A model generated the notes under the pieces. It was not told the origin of the DNA, ran no database searches, and saw only the letters and a program-made list of their open reading frames with translations. From a virus, in the IMG/VR virus record IMGVR_UViG_3300032050_000009, positions 62,001 to 126,000 of that record: a stretch of 64,000 bases of DNA, one strand, 5' to 3'. Shown piece by piece: positions 33,696 through 45,000 of this stretch (positions are counted from its first letter, which is position 1; every line of letters begins with the position of its first letter). The translations under genes and the position numbers were made by a program.

Positions 33696-36600
33696 ATGTC
33701 AGAGAGCACTTTATCATTTGCATCTAGTGAATCTTTTCGTAAATCACTTATTGTAAGAAATTTACAACCTTATTCTGTTACAGGTGTTTATACTCCACCG
33801 TCTGGCGATATAACTTATGAGTATAATCAATCTGATTTTTCAGTAATTGATTCACCTGATAAATTGATTGCAAAAAATCCATTTGCAAATCAATTATATC
33901 CTCTTAATGAATTTGGACCATCGGGTGGATTTGATTTCAACATCAACTATAATGGACCTCTTGTTCCAGTAAAACCAACCGCTCAACCGTACTATCCATT
34001 AATTGATAGCCCCTTAGTCGGGTTGAGTAATTATTGGTTAAATGAATTAGTTACAGGTCCTGCAAATCAAAACAGCTTTATACCCGATGGAGGATTCAAA
34101 TTTTTATATGAGGTTGACGATTTACCTAACTTAAATAAATATTTTTCGCCTTATTGGGACCCACCAACATTTGTTCCATCATTTTATAGTCCGTATGAGA
34201 TATTAACATCTACAAATCCGGTTGGTTCAGACGGACCATTATCACAAGATTCATTTATCGCTCGTTTAGGTGCTCAAACATTAAAGGAACTTTTTATTGA
34301 GAGAATTAATTTTGAGATTTATCAAAACACGGTAGGGGCTGTCAACTTAGCTAGTTTACAGGACCCATTCGAGGCTAGTTTATTAATAACAGGTCAACAA
34401 CCTTTAGTTTACAGAAATTGGAGAATTACCGTACCTGAAAATCCTATATTAGCGGCGGTTGATTTTGCGACAAGATTAGCTGGTGCTTATTGGCCCGTGT
34501 CACCAATACCTGGTGATTATTTTGATGAAAACACCAACGGTAATTTACAGACCAGTCAAACATCAACGGCATTAAATGTTACTAATAATTTAACAGGTGG
34601 TTTTTTAGGACCGATTTTAAATATAACTAGAAATCCATCCGAAATATTTTTAGCAAATACAGGAAATGGACAAAGGTCGGCACTATTCAATAATATAGAT
34701 TATAATAGATATAGACCCGCATATGATAGAGGATTATTAGGTACTTTAGCTCAAGGGTTGACAAACCTACTAGCATCCGCAATTAATCCTAATAATGGAA
34801 CGTTAATAGGTGGTTATTATGTTGGAAGTAATACTTCAGAACCTTCACAAATAAATTCACCACCCAATCAGTTGCCAATAAATCCATATGGACAACAGGT
34901 CCAAACACCTGTTTATGGTCCATCCGAATTAGCTATATTATACGAAGGAAATCAAGAAGTTCTTAATTTTGGATTAGCTGGAAAATCTTTATCAGATGGA
35001 GGAGGAATTGATGGTCAATTTGTTTGGACATCGCCAAAATATAAAGGAAATGCGGGATACAAACCAACACCAGGTGGCGGAGCGGGAAGTTTGGACGAAC
35101 AATTCAATTTAGTTAGTTCTAATTATACTCGTGACTCATCAACAAATATTGATTTTAAAGATAACTCAATATTAGACCAAACTCAAAGGTTAATTGAATC
35201 TGCTGACTTAGTAGAAGGTATTGCTAGATTAAAACACGTAGGTAATGCAATCAATCAAGTTTCTAAAGTATTCAATGATGGATATAAAGAAATGACTAAA
35301 GGTTCTAAAGTTTTATCTTATGTTGATAATACCACAGGAACTCAAGCGGGTATTGAATATTGTAGAGTCTTTGCTAAAGATACTCCTTACTATACCTACT
35401 CTGATTTACAAAAGACTGAGGGTATTACTAATTCAGGAAGAAGATTTTCATATTCCGTATTAGATAACACCTTCAATTTGAATATTTCTCCAACTAAAAA
35501 CCCTGGCTCAACAAATATTATTGCTGACGGAAATAACGGAACAGGTGGGTATGCTAAAAAATATATGTTCTCTATTGAAAATTTAGCGTGGAGAACATCC
35601 AGTAGACCCGGATATACCTATGACGAACTTCCAACATGTGAAAAAGGTCCAAATGGGGGTAGGGTAATGTGGTTTCCTCCATATGATTTAAAATTTAGTG
35701 ATACAAGTAAACCAAGTTTTAGTCCGACTTCTTTTTTAGGTAGACCTGAGCCGATTTATACATATAAAGACACTAGTCGTAGTGGAACTTTAAGTTGGAC
35801 TATTATAGTTGATAGTCCTTCAATTATGAATTTAATTATTGAAAAACAATTGAAAGGTACTGCAAGAGAAAGAGTTGATTCTATTATTGATTCCTTTTTT
35901 GCGGGGTGTGTAAAGTACGATATATATGAGTTAGCCCAAAAATTTAATACTATACCGGCCAAGGATTTATATACCTACCAAGAAATTTTGAATAATCCAC
36001 AATTAACCGAAGAAGAGGTAAACTATGTTGTTGAATCAATACCAAAAGACCCTGAAGTTTGTGTGTCGGATTTATGGGGAGATGTTCCTGAAACTAAAAA
36101 AGTGTCTAATGAGCCTGAATTAGAAGCATTTGCCGATACCTATACTAATTTGTCATTTTATTTTGATAATAATGTGCCAGGGCCTAATAATGGTACAACA
36201 TCGAATGAGGATTATTTGAGTGCTTACAACTCATATGTTAGTAATAAACAAGTTTACGGAGCTCAGGCTAATAATTTATTTAATACTGATGATTTTAATG
36301 GTAATGTTCTTGATTTCTTTGATAATGTTATAACAAATAATTTTGAAAAAATTAATAGTGGTTCATCTTGTATGGTACAAGATTTATATAAGATATTATC
36401 AGAACAAAAGGGAACTATTGTTATAACTTTAGAAGGTGCGGCTTCGGCTAAGGCAACGCCTGAATATAATCAAAAATTATCCGAAAGAAGAATTGATTCT
36501 GTAATAAAATATTTACAAAATTATTCTGAAGGTGATGTTTCGTTTAAAAAATATTTAGAAGACGGTTCTTTAAAAATAAATTCTGCCGGAGGGTCTGGTG

Positions 36601-38750
36601 AAAACACAACAATTCCGGTTGGGGAAGGTAATATATCTCAAGACCCAATTAATTGTACCGAAGAAACTAAAGATAAGAACGGTAAAACTAATCAAGGTTC
36701 GTTAATTTATTCTGTAAGTGCTATGGCCTGCAGAAGGGTAAGGATTACTAGTATTAACTATACCGATATACCAAAAGAAGAAACGACATTTGTTAATAAA
36801 GTTACAGGTCAAACAACTACAATTGAAAATCCCCCTTCTGACGAAACATCAGGACAAGGTATAACCCCTCAGTTTCCAAAACCACAACCAACCATAACTA
36901 TTGAGAAGAAACTAAAAGAAGGTATTAGTAAAAAAATATTAAGAAACTTATTAAGTGAATGTGATTATTTTGAGGTACTAAAACAAGACGTACCAATGGT
37001 ATATGATTCGATTAAAGAAAAAATTAAATATTTTAATCCGGCGTTCCACTCAATGACACCTGAGGGTTTAAATGCTAGATTAACTTTCCTTAATCAGTGT
37101 ACTAGACCTGGAGAAACAGTTCCTACTATAGGAGCGGATGGTAAACCAAAAACAAATGATGCAATTAACACTTCATTTGGAGCTCCCCCCATTTTAATAT
37201 TAAGAATTGGAGATTTTTATAATTGTAAGATAGTGCCTGATAATATAGCATTTACATATGAGCCATTAATTTATGATATGAATCCTGAGGGTATTGGATT
37301 ACAACCAATGGTGGTGAAAGTTCAAATGTCTTTTTCCATGATTGGAGGACATGGATTGAAAGAACCAGTTGACCAATTGCAGAATGCGTTGTCATTTAAT
37401 TATTATGCTAACACAGAAATTTATGATGAAAGGTCAACATGGACTGATGATTCATGGAAAGTAATTGATAAGAAATTAATAGACTCAATTGAACAGTCAG
37501 AACAACCAGCAACAGTTGCTAATGTAGAGAACCAACGAACTAATGATGGAGGAACAACAATTGGTGAAATTATAACTAATATACCTGTTGAAAGTGGTCA
37601 AACTGGTGAAATAGCATATCAAAAAATAATGGATACCCTGTTTGACCAAACAAAAGGATATATTGATGCGGTTCCTAATCTTTTAGAAAAAATAATGTTG
37701 AATACAAACCAAGGTATTGTTCAGATTATAAGTAATAATAGATTATATAGTGAAGGTTTACTTAATGTTGATTTGGATGAAGTTGGCTCGGCTCCAATTT
37801 ACGGAGCCCCAAATAAAATGGACGCGAAAATAAAAGAAATTTTTGATAAAGTAATATTAGAAATTCAGGACCAAACTAACCCAATTATTAGTGAATTAAA
37901 CACTATTGAATGGCAACCAAAAGATTTATCTGCGGTCATTACCAATATGGTCGATTATATTAATTCTCTTTCTTCTGAATTCTCAAACGGAATATTCACT
38001 ACTATACAGGAATTAGTTTTGTTGGAACAAGATTATGTGCAAAATTTAAGAAAAATAAATTTGGTTGCAGATTTAACTGATGGTAAAATTATTGATAAGG
38101 GAGTTCCAAGACCCTACACTCTTTCGGGAACTGATAAGGTGAGTGAATCAACAACCATTGATGACGATACTATAACAACAACAGATGATGAATTGTGGAA
38201 TGATATTGCGAGATTACAATTAACGCTAGAAGAGTATTATGAATTTTTACAAGATAAAAAGATATTTGAACCAATAGGTGATTTTACTGCAGATTTTATC
38301 CCGATATATCAAGATTTTATAGGTAATGCAGAGTCACCAACACCGGAAAAAACATTCTTTTTAGTTGTCGGTAGAATTTTTGATAATAGAACAAAACGTC
38401 AAGAATTTGTAAATGCGGTAATAAAAGGTGATTTAGAAAATGTAAAAGACCCACAAAAATTAAAAAAGAAATTCGAGGATATTGTTGATGATTTAGCTAA
38501 AGAATACAGTAAAGAAATTTCCGCCGAAGAAAAGTTATATAAAGACTTTAAGAAAAGTAGTGAATTTAAAGATTTTTCTGAAGGTTTGGACGAAAAACTA
38601 TACCCTAAAGGAAAAACTCGTAAATTTACTTATACCACAGTACCTGGAACTGATGCGGAAACTCAAAAAACTGCTATTTCACAGTTATATAGTGGAGGAA
38701 ATACCGGTGAGGATAGTACATATATAGGAAAAGCAAAATTCAATTCATAA
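33696..38750 (+). CDS. Giant baseplate/tail structural protein with OmpA-like domain
   Basis: 1684 residues. The first ~880 are Asn/Pro/Gly/Tyr-rich, like baseplate or tail-hub scaffolds (WTIIVDSPSIMNLIIEKQLK and similar). Residues ~895-985 resemble an OmpA-like peptidoglycan-binding domain: GTIVITLEGAASAKATPEYN then LSERRIDSVIKYLQ. The usual Asp of the ligand site is Ala here, while the Arg after LSER is kept, so binding may be weakened. Further on, LILRIGDFYNCKIVPDNIAF and VVKVQMSFSMIGGHGLKEP look like a conserved baseplate module, and the last ~250 residues are Lys/Glu-rich helix. It lies directly before a LysM protein and the hub giant, so a cell-wall-facing baseplate part is likely. No close family is recognised. 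Confidence 0.65.
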   Translation: MSESTLSFASSESFRKSLIVRNLQPYSVTGVYTPPSGDITYEYNQSDFSVIDSPDKLIAKNPFANQLYPLNEFGPSGGFDFNINYNGPLVPVKPTAQPYYPLIDSPLVGLSNYWLNELVTGPANQNSFIPDGGFKFLYEVDDLPNLNKYFSPYWDPPTFVPSFYSPYEILTSTNPVGSDGPLSQDSFIARLGAQTLKELFIERINFEIYQNTVGAVNLASLQDPFEASLLITGQQPLVYRNWRITVPENPILAAVDFATRLAGAYWPVSPIPGDYFDENTNGNLQTSQTSTALNVTNNLTGGFLGPILNITRNPSEIFLANTGNGQRSALFNNIDYNRYRPAYDRGLLGTLAQGLTNLLASAINPNNGTLIGGYYVGSNTSEPSQINSPPNQLPINPYGQQVQTPVYGPSELAILYEGNQEVLNFGLAGKSLSDGGGIDGQFVWTSPKYKGNAGYKPTPGGGAGSLDEQFNLVSSNYTRDSSTNIDFKDNSILDQTQRLIESADLVEGIARLKHVGNAINQVSKVFNDGYKEMTKGSKVLSYVDNTTGTQAGIEYCRVFAKDTPYYTYSDLQKTEGITNSGRRFSYSVLDNTFNLNISPTKNPGSTNIIADGNNGTGGYAKKYMFSIENLAWRTSSRPGYTYDELPTCEKGPNGGRVMWFPPYDLKFSDTSKPSFSPTSFLGRPEPIYTYKDTSRSGTLSWTIIVDSPSIMNLIIEKQLKGTARERVDSIIDSFFAGCVKYDIYELAQKFNTIPAKDLYTYQEILNNPQLTEEEVNYVVESIPKDPEVCVSDLWGDVPETKKVSNEPELEAFADTYTNLSFYFDNNVPGPNNGTTSNEDYLSAYNSYVSNKQVYGAQANNLFNTDDFNGNVLDFFDNVITNNFEKINSGSSCMVQDLYKILSEQKGTIVITLEGAASAKATPEYNQKLSERRIDSVIKYLQNYSEGDVSFKKYLEDGSLKINSAGGSGENTTIPVGEGNISQDPINCTEETKDKNGKTNQGSLIYSVSAMACRRVRITSINYTDIPKEETTFVNKVTGQTTTIENPPSDETSGQGITPQFPKPQPTITIEKKLKEGISKKILRNLLSECDYFEVLKQDVPMVYDSIKEKIKYFNPAFHSMTPEGLNARLTFLNQCTRPGETVPTIGADGKPKTNDAINTSFGAPPILILRIGDFYNCKIVPDNIAFTYEPLIYDMNPEGIGLQPMVVKVQMSFSMIGGHGLKEPVDQLQNALSFNYYANTEIYDERSTWTDDSWKVIDKKLIDSIEQSEQPATVANVENQRTNDGGTTIGEIITNIPVESGQTGEIAYQKIMDTLFDQTKGYIDAVPNLLEKIMLNTNQGIVQIISNNRLYSEGLLNVDLDEVGSAPIYGAPNKMDAKIKEIFDKVILEIQDQTNPIISELNTIEWQPKDLSAVITNMVDYINSLSSEFSNGIFTTIQELVLLEQDYVQNLRKINLVADLTDGKIIDKGVPRPYTLSGTDKVSESTTIDDDTITTTDDELWNDIARLQLTLEEYYEFLQDKKIFEPIGDFTADFIPIYQDFIGNAESPTPEKTFFLVVGRIFDNRTKRQEFVNAVIKGDLENVKDPQKLKKKFEDIVDDLAKEYSKEISAEEKLYKDFKKSSEFKDFSEGLDEKLYPKGKTRKFTYTTVPGTDAETQKTAISQLYSGGNTGEDSTYIGKAKFNS

Positions 38751-38753
38751 GTT

Positions 38754-39080
38754 ATGGCAAAAAAACAATATTATAATAGATATAGTGAGTTTCTTGTTGA
38801 TGGTTCACCATCGGTAGTGACATATGTTGATTTGCCTTCTAAAAGTACTGACAAAAGGTACATTTATAAAGTTGGTCAATCTAGATTAGATAAGGTATCA
38901 CAACAATATTATGGGACTCCTTTTTTTGGGTGGTTAATTTTAATGGGTAACCCAAAATTTGGAGGACAAGAATGGAATATAGTTGACGGCAGTGTATTGA
39001 CTATTCCATTTCCGCTGATAACTTCATTACAGGACTATAAAAATCAGTTAGACAATCATTTCTTTTATTATGGCAGATAA
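38754..39080 (+). CDS. LysM-containing baseplate wedge protein (gp53-like)
   Basis: 108 residues beginning four bases after the giant gene. The core YIYKVGQSRLDKVSQQYYGT, then FFGWLILMGNPKFGGQEW and DGSVLTIPFPL, is a LysM repeat as found in T4 gp53 and in tail protein X, where it links baseplate wedges. T4 gp53 is longer (196 residues); here only the LysM part and a short N-terminal (YYNRYSEFLVDG) remain. Its stop overlaps the start of the 2378-aa gene by 11 bases, indicating coupled translation. Confidence 0.75.
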   Translation: MAKKQYYNRYSEFLVDGSPSVVTYVDLPSKSTDKRYIYKVGQSRLDKVSQQYYGTPFFGWLILMGNPKFGGQEWNIVDGSVLTIPFPLITSLQDYKNQLDNHFFYYGR

Positions 39081-42000
39081 TTCAGAGAACATATTAGTAG
39101 AATTTGATTACAACAACATTACCATAATAGACCCAAACAAAGTTATTGATGAAAATGGTAACGCTAAAGAAAGATACGTAAGTCAGGAAGACTTAGTCAT
39201 GTATGCTAATTTGGAATGTAAACCAATTCCAAGAACAAAATTAGCTGTTGGGTCTAATAATGACGATATCATCCGAAATACATCAATTGCCTCTATTAAT
39301 TTCTTAAAACCGGGTGGTAAACGAATACTTGAAAATGATTATACAGATAATTTAACAGGTCAGGAGAATCTAAAGTCGGAAAACAAGATTAATTCAAAGG
39401 ATGAAGAGTATTATGCAAAACAAACCAATTTATCGGGAGGAAATAATGGTACGGTAGATAGTGGGTTGTTAGGTATAACATCAATTTCTATACAACAAAA
39501 CACCTCTTTTACTCCTGTGATAACAATTGAGTTAGAAGACGTTAAAGGTAGAGCGTTATTTGAATCGGGTAATAATTCACCATATGCTGCATTTTTTAAT
39601 ATGCCATACCCAATATTTTATTTGACTATAAAGGGATATTATGGAAAGGCGGTAAGATTACCATTAATGTTACAAAGTTTTAATAGTAGGTACAATACAT
39701 CTTCGGGTAATTTCCATATTACTCTTAGTATGATTACCTATAAATATAATGTGTTAAATGAGGTAACTATGGCGGCAGCAATTGCAACACCACAAATGTA
39801 TCAAAAAAATATTGATATAAAAGGTGTTGAAGGAGGACCGTCACAATTTGCAAATATAACTAGTGTATCGGTTTCGTTAGGTAAACAGAAAATGCACGAG
39901 ATGTATAGTGAATATAAAACCAAAGGACTAATACCCGATGATTTTCCTGAGATAACAATTCTCCAAATGTATTATAGATTGGAGAATTTTATCAAAAACA
40001 CTTTAGAATCTTATATACAACAAAACCTTGACCCATTAAACAACGTACAAGAATATGAAAAAAAGTTAAGAGAATATCAGGGAAATATCGCAACTTATCA
40101 AAAATCGTGGAAAGATAAGTATATGGATAACGAAAATTTCTATGTTAGTAATTTAAGTGGGGAAAAACTTTATTCGTTCAAAAAAGAGTTCGATGAACAA
40201 TCGAAACGAGAGGTGGCCTTAGCGGAGTTAAAAAAATACATTACTGAGTATAATGAAATTTTGAATAAAAATGAAACAGTAGGTACTAACGGGTCATATG
40301 AAATAAATGGAAACTTAGAAAAATGTGCTATCCCAAATAATATAACCTTCGACATATTTTTAGAAATAATTGATAAACCCGAAGATGTCAATTTACAAAA
40401 AACATTAAATCAAAGGTCGAGTAAGAAAAAATTTACTAACGATGAAATTAGTAAATTACAAGCCGAACTAAACACAAATATGACATTTAATTCGGGAAAA
40501 ATTATAATGAAAGATGGGGGCATTGTTCCTGAATATACGTATTACAAATTTGGTGATTTAAATGAAGAACAGTCACCTGTACCATTGTTTAGAACATTTT
40601 TAGGTGAAATTAATAGAATGTTCAAAGATGTTAAATCATATCGAGAAAAAATTCAAGACGCTCTTACTAAAGCTTTAACAGAAAAAATTCAATCAAAAGA
40701 TAACGGAATTGGATTTGTGCCTACGATTAGAAATGTTCTATCTGTTATTTTTGCAAATGGAGAGGCGTTTCTAAGAATAATGGACGATGTCCATGCAAAG
40801 GCGTGGGAAGTTAGAGACGACACAGACAGAAAGAAGGCTATTTTAGACCCATCAGTTTCGAACGCAAATCCTGATAATTTATCAAGTGGTGATAATACTA
40901 ACCTACCGATATATCCATGGCCACAATATATTGTAGAAACCGCCGGAGAAAATGGGCAAGAAAAATACATTGTTGCGTACCCTGGTGACCCTAAGTATTC
41001 TAATTTAACTAACGCTACTTCTTATGAAAAATGGCCTGAAGTTGAATTTGTTGAAGAATTTATTAATGCGTTTGTAAATAGAAATCCTGAAATAGATAAT
41101 CCAGAACCAGTATCTAATGAACAAACCGATATTAATAGACTTAGTTTTAATGCTATAGAATTTCCTGTTGAGAATATTGTTTATGGCAATAAAGAAGAAG
41201 TTAAATTTTTCTTTGAAATATACGAAAGACTATTTTATACAATTTATTATTCAAGGTTATCAAGAGCAGAATCATCAATTCAAGAAAAAGATTTGGTTAG
41301 TAGTATCATCGCAGACGCTGAAAAAACTAATTTGCTTTATGCTTTAGGTACTGACAACCCATTTTTAATTGAAAAATTTAAACAGTATGGAATTAATTCT
41401 GCTAATTTTGAAACCACACTCAGACATATATCAAATGGAGGTACAGGACAAAGCTGGCAAAATTTTATTAGAGGTATATTCAATACAAGTTACATAAGAA
41501 ATACGGTACAAAATTCACAATTTGAATTTTTAAATTTAGACAAAATTTTAGAAACTAAATCAAATCCACTACTTTCTTTGGATAGAGAGGATGATTTTTT
41601 AAATTATATAACAGGTAGTAGCTCTTCTAATAGTTATGATTATTCAGACATTTATCCTTTAACTAATTTAAGTTGGTGTAAAGATAAATTAGCTAATGGT
41701 CAATCAATTTCGGATAATAAATCGGCGTTTAACACTACAAAAATTTTGACTTATAATAAGTCAAATAAGACTATTACTAATTTTCCTTATAATTTATCTA
41801 CATTAGAAAAAAGACCAATAACTAATTTTATATACGAAAATACTGTAGTACCAACCGCTGATACTACAACAAATCTAGTTGATTTTTATAACGAAAGAGT
41901 ACGTTCTGAACAATTAGTAACTGAAGGAGATTTAATTTATTACAATTATTCAGGACAAGTAGGATTTTATCAAACAACTTCCATGTTGAATACACCGTTT

Positions 42001-45000
42001 TATGTGAACTCAATACAACAGGCGGTAGAAAAATTTAGAAATTATGATGACTATCCTTACACCGTACCTGCGTATTTGTTCTTAAATAGTTTACCACTAT
42101 CAACTCTAAGAGAAAAGTATAAAACTTATAAAACTTCCGATTCAAATATTACTGTTGAAGATTTAGATTATATCTTGGCTAGTTTGAAAAAATTCGGAGC
42201 GATACACAAAGTACCTTATGCGTGGATTTTGAAAATTGGTTCAATTTACCACAGATACAAAAAATATGTTGAAGACAATATTGACATATTAGATGATTGT
42301 TGGCAAAACTTTAAACAAGTTGAGAATTTTGACCCTATTACTAATGTACCAACTAGAAATTATGGTTTAATAATTAATGGGGCAAATATCGACATAGTTT
42401 TAGAAAAAGATACAATCATTGGTACCGAAACATCCACTCTGATAAACACAGGTTTTTATCCAAAACTAATAAATGATTTCAATGTGTTTTATCAGGGATA
42501 TATGATTTATAGTACTTTTACCGATACTGATATTCAGAACGGTTTCGATAGTGGAGTGACTTTAAATTATGTGTCAGAAGCCATTATTGACGAACCTGAA
42601 GGGTTTGACGATGCCAACCCTATGAGAGATTTACGAGTAATACCATGGTCTGTTAATGTGGATAATATAATAAAAACTTTTACATATCCGATACCATCCC
42701 AAGGTTCATTACTTAACCAAACATTTAATGAATGTTTTATTAAGGAAGGTAACATTGACAAATTAAAATTGGAAGTTAAGGGTAATCAGGCAATGTACGA
42801 TGGCTCAATTAGAAATTTTTGGGCGGCACCTCACTATGGATATTTTGATTTATCAAAAATAAAAAAACCAGAATATGATGAATATATAAAAATAATTTTT
42901 ACCGAAAGCGATGTATCGTCACAAGAAAATTTTGGTTTACACAACCCTATTGTAGGATACTCAAAAATCAGTGAAATATTTTCGGCATTTGATACAGAAA
43001 TTTTAAATAAGTTTGAAGAAGAGTTTTTAAATTTTTCCAAATCAGTATATGATTACGATTTAAAAAATTTATCTGAAACTTTAACCAAAACTGAAAAATC
43101 TTTCAAAAATTTCCAATTTTTAATGAGAGAAATGATGAAAGTGCCTAAACAAAGTACCACAGGAGCAACAGGTACCGAAGCGGTTTCAAGAACTCAAGAA
43201 ATTCAATGTCAAACAATTAATTCATACATTAAAGAATTTTTAAATTTTGACTACGTATTCAAATATGGAAATCCATCGTCATTCGATAAAAAACTATTCT
43301 ACAGTTTTTCCAATAAATTTATTGAAGACCCATACACATGGGAAAAATATACTGAGGCAACACCAGACGCATTACCAGTTCAAGGGGGGTCTGTTACATT
43401 AACAACATCACAAACAAATTTCCCTGAAGAATGGAAAACTCTTAGAATATATGTTGGATTTTCAGATATACCTGAACTCACTTATAAAGATAGTGGTTCA
43501 TTTATAACCGATTTCTTCATAGATTTAAATGTTGGATTTAATGTACAGAATATCAAAAATTTTGCACCGATAATTAAAATTTATGCAACACAAAAATTAA
43601 CACAAACTCAACCACAAACTTCGGTTTCCCCATTACCAATACCGCCTGTTTTACCTACACAACAATTTGTGGGATTAATAATAGAAATTTTTACTTTAAA
43701 TGATGGGTCAACTGTAACTATCTATAAACAAAACGAAAATAAATTTTCATTATTTAGGAATTTTTCACAGGAAATAAAGTTTGTTGGAGAACAAGTAGGT
43801 ATATCTGGAGAAACCAATTTGAATTTAGCAAAAATTGCAATAACTGAAATTTACGGTTTTTATTCACAATCACCTTTAGACCCACAATATATTGCCGCAG
43901 TAACAACTCCTCCCGAACCACAGTTCCCATTAGTACCGAGTTCAACCAACAATTGGGGTAAAGTCACATTCATTAACAATATGGATAACTACCTAAGTGC
44001 TGTTGACAGATTCCAAGGAACAATTGTAGATAATTTAATGATAACATTAAGGTCTAAATTACCTTTAATAACTGTTGAAAACAGTAAAGGTGTTAGAAAA
44101 GATTTAGATGGTTCTCAGACAAAATTAGAACTATGGGAGTCATTTAAAGCAACTAACGATAAATGGATTTCTGGTGGTGATTTTAAAAATAAAACAATTT
44201 TTGAAGATTTACTATTATTAGATAGAGCTAGTAGGAATATTGGTGACACGGTTATTGCCGACATTTTTCATTTGAAAAATTTTATAATGGATGCTAGTCC
44301 CAAAATGTCAGTATTAAGTTTTGCTCAGTCTGTCTTATTAAGAAATAACTTCATGGTGATGAATATACCATCGTATGTTAATTTCTATAATGTACAAGAT
44401 GCGGTTAAAAATCCAAAACCTAGACCCGAAGGTACTTTAGAATTCGCTAATACTTTGTTTGGTACTTTTTTGAATGTTGACTATAGAGATTCATCATCTA
44501 AAATGGTTTGTTTTTTCATCTCAAAACCATCAGAACATTTAGCAATAAATAAAAATGTTGATTACAGGTTCAAAGATGACGCTTTTGATTTGAGAAAAAC
44601 TTCTAATCCATTAGTAGAAAATCAAGTTGGTAAAACAGATTGGGACAAATCGAATAAAGTTGTAGGATTTAATGTTGATATTGGGACACAAAATCAACAA
44701 ATATTCCAAAGTTTTGACGTATCTCAAGAGGCAGGAACCTCTACTGCTGAGTCATTAGAGGTGATTAATCAAATGGCAAACCAATCAGGTAATAGAGGAG
44801 GTGCAACGCAGAATTTATCTTTATATAACATTTATAAAAACAGAAGTTATAAATGTAAGATAATGATGATGGGTAACGCAATGATACAACCAAGTATGTA
44901 TTTTAATTTGAGGTATGTACCTATGTTCAGCGGACCATATATGATTTTGGATGTAACACATAACATAGTCCCTGGTATGTTTCACACCACAATTACCGGT

